A stretch of DNA of 8,999 bases from CAZFVY01 sp964522665. Its GTDB lineage: Bacteria > Verrucomicrobiota > Verrucomicrobiia > Limisphaerales > CAZFVY01. The stretch spans positions 1-8,999 of the forward strand of contig CAZFVY010000168.1 of assembly GCA_964522665.1 (NCBI GenBank), written 5' to 3'. Within the stretch, counting starts at the first letter, position 1; each line of letters begins with the position of its first letter. Below are positions 1 through 5,917 of this stretch, piece by piece. The notes under the pieces are model-generated. The model ran no database searches. It was not told the DNA's origin and saw only the letters and a list, made by a program, of their open reading frames with translations. The position numbers and the translations under genes were made by a program.

Positions 1-2
1 TG

Positions 3-764
3 GCCAGTACCGGCTTCAGCAATCCGGCCCCCGGCGTCTATCAGTTCTCGGGAACGGCCGCAGCCTGCGTGACGGCTATCCGGGCCTTGAGCTACGCGCC
101 AAGCATCGATCCGAGCATCTTGATCTTCACTCCGCCGAACACTTACACGGCGACCAACACGACGACGTTCACGGTCACCGTGAGCGACGGCATCGCGCCC
201 GTCGTGAGCAACGCCGCCAGCAAGGTCACGGCTCGCCTGTTAAATCATTCGCCCACCGCCGGCCCCGCCTTGCAATTACTACGGCCGCCGACGCAGGGGA
301 CGAAAATCGCCTTCGCCGATTTGGTCGCGGGCGCCAGCGACCCGGACGGCGACGCGTTGACGGTCAGCGCCGTGGTCTCGCCCACGCCTGACGGAGCGAC
401 GGTGACGCTGGACCAGGGCTGGTTGTTCTATACGCCCGCGCCCGGCTCGACCAACGCCGACACGGTCACCTTCACGATCAGCGACGGCTACGGCGGCACG
501 GCCACCGGCACGGCCAGCGTCACCGTCCAGCCGGACAACACCCCTTCGCAAAACGTCTCGGCCATCCAGAACCTGGGCGGCGGCAGCTACCAGGTGACAT
601 TTACCGGCATTCCGTTCCGCACCTACACGGTTCAGTTCACCACGGATTTGGTGAACCCGACCTGGACCACTTTGGGCCAAGCCACCGCCGACGCCACCGG
701 CACGATTACCTACACTGACACCAGCGCCGCCGGCACCCGCTTCTACCGCACCGTTTATCCGTAA
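3..764 (+). CDS. C-terminal part of a large repeat-containing surface/extracellular protein (5'-truncated by window edge)
   Basis: The frame is open from the left edge (codon at 3-5) to the TAA at 762-764, giving 253 visible residues, so the gene begins outside the window; the GTG at 69 is an internal valine, not a start. Residues about 1-82 are the end of a Thr/Ser-rich beta-sandwich repeat (GTAAACVTAIRAL... TTTFTVTVSDG...). This looks like a unit I recall as tandemly repeated in giant Verrucomicrobia proteins. Residues about 83-176 form a cadherin/Ig-like module with the acidic motif DPDGD (113-117) and a closing strand TVTFTISDGYGG, consistent with a calcium-binding Cadherin_5-type fold. 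The last ~70 residues (GGSYQVTFTG ... RFYRTVYP) resemble a C-terminal module common in secreted Verrucomicrobia proteins. There is no LPXTG or PEP-CTERM anchor and no catalytic motif. An adhesive or structural role at the cell surface is inferred, and the ligand is unknown. It is convergent with the sensor kinase gene. Confidence 0.75.
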   Translation, partial: ASTGFSNPAPGVYQFSGTAAACVTAIRALSYAPSIDPSILIFTPPNTYTATNTTTFTVTVSDGIAPVVSNAASKVTARLLNHSPTAGPALQLLRPPTQGTKIAFADLVAGASDPDGDALTVSAVVSPTPDGATVTLDQGWLFYTPAPGSTNADTVTFTISDGYGGTATGTASVTVQPDNTPSQNVSAIQNLGGGSYQVTFTGIPFRTYTVQFTTDLVNPTWTTLGQATADATGTITYTDTSAAGTRFYRTVYP

Positions 765-780
765 GCGGCAGGTTAAGTTC

Positions 781-811
781 GAGCGCTGATCGAGCGCTCC
801 ATCGACTGGAG
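781..811. terminator. Candidate hairpin(s) between convergent genes
   Basis: The 65-bp gap between the two stop codons contains a perfect 7-bp inverted repeat GAGCGCT-GATCG-AGCGCTC (781-799). A second, overlapping 5-bp one follows, CTCCA-TCGAC-TGGAG (797-811). The position fits a bidirectional terminator serving both converging transcripts. Neither strand shows a U-tract after the stem, so this is not a canonical intrinsic terminator; it may be Rho-assisted or just a 3'-end-stabilising structure. The two hairpins share bases 797-799 and cannot both form completely. Confidence 0.3.
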
Positions 812-829
812 AGACGTGGCCGGCCCAGG

Positions 830-3760
830 TTACGGCGATCTCACCGTGACGGTAACGGTGGCGCCTTGGCCGGGCTGGCTTTCCACAATTGCCCGGCCAT
901 GAAGCAGGCCCGCCCGGCGTCGCAAGCTTGCCAGGCCGTGACCCCGCGCCTTTACCCCGGAGTCAAATCCGACCCCGTTGTCGCGGACTCGCAGCACAAA
1001 CGCGCCGTCCAGTTCCGTCAGCTCGATTTCCACCTTCGTCGCGCCCGCGTGCTTTTGGACGTTGTGGAGGATTTCCTTAAACAACAGGAAGAAATTGGTG
1101 CGAAATTCCAATGACAAAGTTCGGTTCGACCGAGCTACGTTCCAGCGGCATCGGCAATTGGCCTCCGCCAGCACCTGGGCCGCGCGGCTCTCCATTTCTT
1201 CGAGCATCTGATCCAACGTATCAAAACGGGGATCGATCAACCAAACGACGTCCCGGAGCGATTCACTCGTCGCGGCGCTCACTCGTTCGATCTCAGTCAA
1301 TTCGAAGGCGGCGTTTTCGCGGCGTTGAAGCAGCTTGGCGGCCCGACGGCTGAGCAGGCGGATGTTCGCCAGGTTGCTCCCGGCGTCGTCGTGCAGGTCG
1401 TGCGCGATGCGCTGCCGCAAAGCCTGGACGCGGCGCGCGTGCGCCGTCCGCAGCCGGTCGAAGCCAACGAGGGATCCCAGGACCGTCACGCCAATGAGAA
1501 GACGAAACCACAATGTCTGCCAGAACTGCGGCTGAACCCACATCGCCAACGTCGCGCCGGTCTCATTCCAGACGCCGTCGTTATTGGCGGCGGTCACATG
1601 AAAACGATACCGGCCCGGCGGCACATGGGTGAACAGAGCGACCCTCCGCGCCCCAGCCTGAACCCAGTCTGAATCGTAGCCTTCGAGAAAATATTTGAAC
1701 CGGACTTTTTCCGCCGCGACAAAACTTAGCCCAACGTAGTGAATCTCCATTCGCGCCGTCCCGGGCGGCACGATCAATTCCTGCGCCGCCGCGGATCCGG
1801 CGCCCGAGACGGCGTGGCTTTGCTCGTCCAATACCACTCTCTCCACCAGGGTCGGAGGCGGAATCGGATTCGGCCGAATCAGTTTCGGGTTGATGTTCAC
1901 GACGCCCCCTATCGTGCAGAACCAAAGCGACCCGTCGCGCGCCTTCATACAGGCGGGTTGGAAGCCACCCGCGCATTCGACCTCCCTTAATCCTTCGCTT
2001 CGACCAAACGACGTCGTTGGCACGAAGCTCGCCCGCCGCTCGAACCCCGCCTCCAAATCCAATCGACGCGCCCGAAAAATCCCGGCGGTCGTCCCCATCC
2101 AAATATAGCCGTCGTCGTCCTCCACCAATTGACAGACAATATCCGTCGGCAACCCCTGCTCGGTCGTGAGCGTCGAAAAACGCCCACCCTTCCAACGGGT
2201 CAGCCCACCACCCGAGCTGCCAATCCACACCGCGCCAGCGGCATCGGCGTAGAGGGCTTTGATTTGATTGCCGCCCAGCCCGTCGGACCGACTATAAGCG
2301 GTGATCCGCCCGGCATCGATACGATCCAAGCCGCGGGCAGTCCCCGCCCAAATGGCGCCGGTGGAATCCTGCGCGACCGCGGTGATCGTGTTGCCCGACA
2401 GCCCGGTGGCCTCGTTGTACAGGTGGGTCTGGCCGTTGGCGTGGTGAGCCAGCCCGAGTTGATCGCTGCCCACCCAGATGCCCCCGTCCCGATCTTCGAA
2501 CAAGACGCGAACCGATTCAAACGTCAACCACGGAATTCCCGCCACCTCCCTTCCGTCCCAACAAAAATGGGGAAACCGGAATCCGCCGAACCAGATTTTC
2601 CCATCGCGGCTCTCCAGCAGGGAAACGACGTTTCGCTCGGCCGATGCGTCGGCCGGTAATCGAAACGGCGCCCAGTTTCCGGCCGTCCAAACCGATACCC
2701 CGCCTTTGAACGAGCCCGCCCAGATTTGACCCTTCCTGTCCTCCATCACGGACATCGTATCGTTGCTCGGCAAACCGTTTTCCGTCGAATGAATGCGGGC
2801 GATACTGGGCCGGAGTCGCATCAAACCGCCGCCGTTACTGCCAACCCAGAGATTGCCTTCCCGATCCTCCAGCATTTGATCGACATCGGTGTTTACCAAC
2901 CCGTCGGCTTGGCCAAGGTGCAGCCGATCGGATCCGCGCAGTCGATACAGCCCCTGCTGCGCCGACGCCCAAACATCCCCATTGCGCGTCCGCAGCAGCG
3001 AATGCCAAGTGACCGCTCCGAAATCCAGAAACTGCGGTTCACCTCGGGTCCGGATTTCGGCCAGACGACCGTCATTGACGCCACACAACACGCTGCCGTC
3101 ATCATTGACCAGCAAACCGCTGATGTCCGCCGGGAACGAACGCCGAAGCGTCGCGACGCCGTTGGCGTAATGATAAAGGTTCCTTCGATAAGCCAGCCAG
3201 ACATCGCCAGCGGCATTCATCGCCAGCGGGCCAAAAGTTATCGGAACCGCAAAATCGATCTCCGGGGTGGCCACCGCTTCCCATGAGGTCCCCGTCAGGT
3301 GGAAAACGCCCGTCGTCGTTGCGACCAGCAAGCTCCCATCCGTCAACTGCGCCATTTGATTGATGGAGCGAGGGGCCGTCGTGCCACCGAATGGCCGGGC
3401 GCGGAACACGCCATTCTGGTAGCAAACCAACCCTTCTCCGTCCGTACCGATCCAGAGGCGTCCGTCGCGGTCTTCCAAAAGGCAATTAACGTCTCCCGAC
3501 CGCAGTTCGGGGTAGTTCGCCACGGTAAACGTAGTGAAGCGAACTCCATCGAACCGGACGAGACCGTCAAACGTTCCCAACCAGAGGTAGCCGTCCCGCG
3601 TCTGGATAACGGTCTTGACCGTATTTTGAGGTAAGCCGGCTTCGGTTTGCCACGCGTCGATCAGATATTCACGCTCCGGCGCCGCCCGACCGACGGACGA
3701 GTTAGCCCAAATAGCGCAAAGGATGAACGCGTGAAGTCTGTGTCGAAGATTGCTGCTCAC
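830..3760 (-). CDS. Propeller-type membrane sensor histidine kinase (Reg_prop x14, Y_Y_Y, HisKA_3, HATPase_c)
   Basis: This is a two-component sensor kinase that autophosphorylates on histidine in response to an extracytoplasmic signal. From the GTG at 3760 it has 976 residues. A Sec signal peptide covers about 1-27 (basic NLRHRLH, hydrophobic AFILCAIWA, then GRAA). Fourteen Reg_prop-like blade motifs (DG.LW.GT..GL.R type) begin near residues 56, 99, 141, 185, 221, 260, 300, 343, 386, 426, 467, 509, 550 and 609, matching two seven-bladed propellers. A Y_Y_Y domain spans about 665-743, and one membrane helix about 749-768. The HisKA_3 box RIAHDLHDDAG has H790 as likely phosphoacceptor. HATPase_c has the N-box KEILHNVQKHA (N900), DNGVGFD (927-933) and GHGL (940-943). 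There is no receiver or DNA-binding domain, unlike hybrid HTCS proteins. The start was chosen because of the signal peptide, an AGGA 8 nt upstream and a promoter-like site; a GTG at 3835 would add 25 residues with no ribosome site. No response regulator is adjacent within the window. The ligand is unknown. Confidence 0.93.
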   Translation of the reverse strand: MSSNLRHRLHAFILCAIWANSSVGRAAPEREYLIDAWQTEAGLPQNTVKTVIQTRDGYLWLGTFDGLVRFDGVRFTTFTVANYPELRSGDVNCLLEDRDGRLWIGTDGEGLVCYQNGVFRARPFGGTTAPRSINQMAQLTDGSLLVATTTGVFHLTGTSWEAVATPEIDFAVPITFGPLAMNAAGDVWLAYRRNLYHYANGVATLRRSFPADISGLLVNDDGSVLCGVNDGRLAEIRTRGEPQFLDFGAVTWHSLLRTRNGDVWASAQQGLYRLRGSDRLHLGQADGLVNTDVDQMLEDREGNLWVGSNGGGLMRLRPSIARIHSTENGLPSNDTMSVMEDRKGQIWAGSFKGGVSVWTAGNWAPFRLPADASAERNVVSLLESRDGKIWFGGFRFPHFCWDGREVAGIPWLTFESVRVLFEDRDGGIWVGSDQLGLAHHANGQTHLYNEATGLSGNTITAVAQDSTGAIWAGTARGLDRIDAGRITAYSRSDGLGGNQIKALYADAAGAVWIGSSGGGLTRWKGGRFSTLTTEQGLPTDIVCQLVEDDDGYIWMGTTAGIFRARRLDLEAGFERRASFVPTTSFGRSEGLREVECAGGFQPACMKARDGSLWFCTIGGVVNINPKLIRPNPIPPPTLVERVVLDEQSHAVSGAGSAAAQELIVPPGTARMEIHYVGLSFVAAEKVRFKYFLEGYDSDWVQAGARRVALFTHVPPGRYRFHVTAANNDGVWNETGATLAMWVQPQFWQTLWFRLLIGVTVLGSLVGFDRLRTAHARRVQALRQRIAHDLHDDAGSNLANIRLLSRRAAKLLQRRENAAFELTEIERVSAATSESLRDVVWLIDPRFDTLDQMLEEMESRAAQVLAEANCRCRWNVARSNRTLSLEFRTNFFLLFKEILHNVQKHAGATKVEIELTELDGAFVLRVRDNGVGFDSGVKARGHGLASLRRRAGLLHGRAIVESQPGQGATVTVTVRSP

Positions 3761-3768
3761 ACCATCGA

Positions 3769-3772
3769 TCCT
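3769..3772 (-). promoter_or_regulatory. Ribosome binding site deciding the kinase start
   Basis: On the minus strand AGGA lies 8 nt before the GTG at 3760-3758. Most genes in this window have no recognisable Shine-Dalgarno sequence, so its presence here, together with the signal peptide that starts immediately after, favours the 976-residue form over the 1001-residue alternative starting at 3835. Confidence 0.5.
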
Positions 3773-3799
3773 AGCCGGTGAAAGCCCGGATGCGCCCGA

Positions 3800-3828
3800 A
3801 GGATGGCCGAGGGTTGGCGAAGTGTCAA
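3800..3828 (-). promoter_or_regulatory. Candidate sigma70-type promoter for the sensor kinase gene
   Basis: On the minus strand a perfect -35 hexamer TTGACA (3828-3823) is followed after exactly 17 nt by CATCCT (3805-3800). The latter matches the -10 consensus at positions 2, 3 and 6 only. Transcription would start near 3793-3796, leaving a leader of about 35 nt before the GTG at 3760. The site lies inside the longer alternative reading frame, which argues against the start at 3835. The weak -10 keeps this tentative. Confidence 0.35.
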
Positions 3829-3972
3829 ATCGCACCCGCGCCCACGACTTATTTCCCCTCGCCGCCCGGACAACCCAACCCGTATCCGCGGGCGAATGAA
3901 ACCGCCGGGCTGATTCAGGGACGTTTCACCTCCGCGGCAAATAGCACGGACTCGGTAAACTTGAAGTGACCG

Positions 3973-5736
3973 CTACGCCACCGGCCGCCAGTCGAGGACC
4001 TTCAACTCCACCGAGCGACGGCCGTTGAACTCATTGATTTGCGGCGCGCAGGCAAGGTCAAACAGAGCGGCGGGCCGCGCCTTGTCCGCGCAATTCCACC
4101 AGAGAACGCCGGCTTGCGTCGGGCCGGCTTTCACCGAGAATCGCGCGTGCTGCTGTTCGCGTCCCATCCACTTGATCGGCCCGTTCAAGCCAACCCCGCG
4201 CACCATCACCTGGACCGGCGGATTCCCCTGGCCCGTCGGTTTGAGTGACTCGAGTTCGGTAATTCGTTCAAGCGTCAACTCGGCCAGCGAAACCTCCGCG
4301 TCCAGTCGCAGTCTTGGCTGCAATTGCTCCGCCGACATCGCCTGCCGCGCGTATTCGTTCAGGCGCGTTCTCAACGCGCCTAAATTCTCGGGGCGAACCG
4401 TGACGCCGGCGGCCATCGCGTGTCCCCCGTGACGCGCCAGCAGATCCGCGCATTCCCGCAACGCCGCCGCCAAATCGAAGCCCTCGACGCTGCGCCCCGA
4501 GCCGCGCCAATGCGCCCCGTCGCCGCCCATGATCAGCGCGGGGCGATAGAACTCTCGCTGGACTCGTGACGCGACGATTCCCACGACCCCGATATGCCAC
4601 TCGGCCTCCCCTTCAACGATGACATAATCGGCGCTCGCGTTGAACTTCGCGCGGACCTGGCGCAATACCGCGTCGGCGATGCCCCGCTCGATGGCTTGAC
4701 GTTCGCGGTTGCGCCCGTCCAGCGCGCCCGCGATGCGAGCGGCCTCGTCGGCGTCGTCAGTGAGCAACAGACGCAAGGCGTCGGTCGCGCTCTCCAGCCG
4801 GCCGGCGGCGTTCAACCGGGGCGCGAGTTGGAACCCGACCGCGTAGCCGTCCGCCACCGGTCCGACTTGCGCCACTTCCTTGAGCGCGCGCAGACCAGGA
4901 CGGCGCGTCGCATCCAGGCGCGTCAATCCCGCCGAGACCAGGATTCGATTCTCCCCGGTCAACGGAACCAGATCGGCGATCGTCCCGAGCGCCACCAAGT
5001 CCAACCATTCCCGCAGGTCGAGCGCCGCGGCCCCAGCCAGACCGCGCTCCCGTCCCGATTTCACGAGCGCGTGCGCCAGTTTGAACGCCAAACCGACCGC
5101 GCTGAGTTCGCAACCGTCCGCCGTCGCGCAGGCCTCCACCGAGGATGCTCCTTCACTCGCCGGGCGGCCGACGCGCGGGTTGACCAGCGCCAACGCGGGC
5201 GGCGGTGGATTTGCGACTTGATGGTGGTCGAGAATTATGACGTCCACTCCCCGTCCCCGAAGCCAGGTCACGGAATCGACCGCGTTCGAACCGCAATCTA
5301 CCGCCAGCAGCAGAGACACCGGGCGCTGGAGGAGGCAGTTCTCAATCCCCTCCTGACTAAGCCCATAACCTTCATCAAGCCGATGGGGAAGATAGGCGTG
5401 AACGATCCAACCCAGACGGCTCAATACCTCCGTCAGCAGGGCCGTCGCCGTGACGCCATCGACGTCGTAGTCGCCGAAAATCACCAGTGGCTCCGCCTGA
5501 CCGTGGCGGCTCGGATGCGCCCGCCAGAGGCGCTCTACCGCGGCGGTCATGTTTGGAAGTTCGAAGGGATCGTTCAACCGCGCGAGTCGCGGTTGGAGAA
5601 AGTCTTTCGCGACGCCGACCTCGGTCAACCCGCGATTCGCGAGGCAGCGGGCCAGCAAGGGAGAAAGTCTAAGTTCCGCCGTCAATCGGCCGACGAGCGC
5701 CGGATCAGACTCCGCCAACTGCCAACGATAGGTCAT
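3973..5736 (-). CDS. recJ: Single-stranded-DNA-specific exonuclease RecJ
   Basis: RecJ degrades single-stranded DNA 5' to 3' in the cytoplasm, acting in RecF-type recombination, mismatch repair and base excision repair with Mn2+/Mg2+ at a DHH-family active site. The protein has 587 residues from the ATG at 5736, close to the family length (E. coli about 577). Visible motifs in order are DYDVDG (89-94), VDCGS (146-150), DHHQ (170-173), GTIADLVPL (251-259), GRLESA (312-317), WHIGVVGIVASR (380-391), GRSVEGFDL (414-422) and RHGGHAMAAG (435-444). A C-terminal OB-like segment contains KPTGQGNP (499-506). All metal-binding signatures are present, so the enzyme should be active. A TTG directly before the ATG could also be read as a start; neither has a clear ribosome site. 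Between N186-P187 and V214-G215 about 12 more residues are present than in the E. coli and Bacillus proteins as I recall them. It lies 157 bp downstream of secDF on the same strand. Confidence 0.97.
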   Translation of the reverse strand: MTYRWQLAESDPALVGRLTAELRLSPLLARCLANRGLTEVGVAKDFLQPRLARLNDPFELPNMTAAVERLWRAHPSRHGQAEPLVIFGDYDVDGVTATALLTEVLSRLGWIVHAYLPHRLDEGYGLSQEGIENCLLQRPVSLLLAVDCGSNAVDSVTWLRGRGVDVIILDHHQVANPPPPALALVNPRVGRPASEGASSVEACATADGCELSAVGLAFKLAHALVKSGRERGLAGAAALDLREWLDLVALGTIADLVPLTGENRILVSAGLTRLDATRRPGLRALKEVAQVGPVADGYAVGFQLAPRLNAAGRLESATDALRLLLTDDADEAARIAGALDGRNRERQAIERGIADAVLRQVRAKFNASADYVIVEGEAEWHIGVVGIVASRVQREFYRPALIMGGDGAHWRGSGRSVEGFDLAAALRECADLLARHGGHAMAAGVTVRPENLGALRTRLNEYARQAMSAEQLQPRLRLDAEVSLAELTLERITELESLKPTGQGNPPVQVMVRGVGLNGPIKWMGREQQHARFSVKAGPTQAGVLWWNCADKARPAALFDLACAPQINEFNGRRSVELKVLDWRPVA

Positions 5737-5811
5737 CAAAAACGTTCAGACGCGGCGAAGGGGCGGGAGGCCAGGACGACGCGAAACCCTCTACCCCCTC
5801 AGCGCCACGCC

Positions 5812-5829
5812 GTCCGGCAAGTCCGGGAC
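5812..5829 (-). terminator. Candidate GC-rich hairpin downstream of secDF
   Basis: Read on the minus strand, GTCCCGGACTTGCCGGAC can form a six-pair stem (GT plus CCGG with one bulged C, closing a 5-nt ACTTG loop), 65 nt past the secDF stop. No U-tract follows, so termination by this element alone is doubtful. It could attenuate or stabilise the secDF transcript before recJ. Confidence 0.25.
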
Positions 5830-5864
5830 TAAACGCGCGATCCAACCAGCCGCCTACCTCAGAA

Positions 5865-5917
5865 CGCGGCGGTTTCGCGAGCGCTAACGGACATCAAACC
5901 CGCGCGGCGGTTTCGCG
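5865..5917. repeat. 15-bp perfect direct repeat straddling the secDF stop codon
   Basis: CGCGGCGGTTTCGCG occurs at 5865-5879 and again at 5903-5917, 38 bp apart. The right copy is inside secDF (minus-strand codons for the ERETAA end of the protein); the left copy lies just beyond the stop at 5894-5896. The match extends imperfectly: on the minus strand GTTGAGCGCGAAACCGCCGCG in the gene resembles GTTAGCG followed by CTCGCGAAACCGCCGCG downstream. The 9-bp part GGTTTCGCG also recurs inverted at 5780-5788 (CGCGAAACC), allowing a long-range stem with either copy. A local duplication of the gene's 3' end is the simplest reading. Confidence 0.7.

Larger units (their letters stand above)
3761..3972. 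other. Intergenic region between recJ and the sensor kinase gene
   Basis: This 212-bp stretch follows the recJ stop and precedes the kinase start, both read on the minus strand. The kinase-proximal part holds the candidate promoter and ribosome site. The recJ-proximal part holds a 6-bp inverted repeat GTTTCA/TGAAAC (3923-3928 with 3897-3902) around a 20-nt loop, which is weak as a terminator and lacks a U-tract. No RNA gene or convincing small ORF is seen. The gap and the promoter suggest the kinase is transcribed separately from recJ. Confidence 0.5.

Noticed and set aside
69..71. GTG as the start of the left-edge gene
   Set aside because: The same frame is open to the window edge and upstream residues (GVYQFSGTAAAC) continue the beta-sandwich repeat.
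279..680. 133-codon minus-strand frame within the surface protein gene
   Set aside because: It is antisense to a well-supported beta-sandwich coding frame and is Arg/Gly/Val-rich without motif.
842..860. Inverted repeat CACCGT-GACGGTA-ACGGTG at the 3' end of the kinase gene
   Set aside because: It lies in codons for a Thr-Val repeat (TVTVTV) of the last HATPase strand, so protein coding explains it.
1581..2228. 215-codon minus-strand frame overlapping the sensor kinase gene
   Set aside because: It is a frame-shifted shadow of the propeller repeats; the true frame carries all the blade motifs.
3778..3969. 63-codon plus-strand frame in the recJ-kinase intergenic region
   Set aside because: No ribosome site, no recognisable features, and it overlaps the probable kinase promoter on the other strand.
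4594..5832. 412-codon plus-strand open frame covering the 5' part of recJ
   Set aside because: It is antisense to a clear recJ, has Arg/Gln/Pro-rich composition with no recognisable fold, and arises from the codon bias of high-GC DNA.
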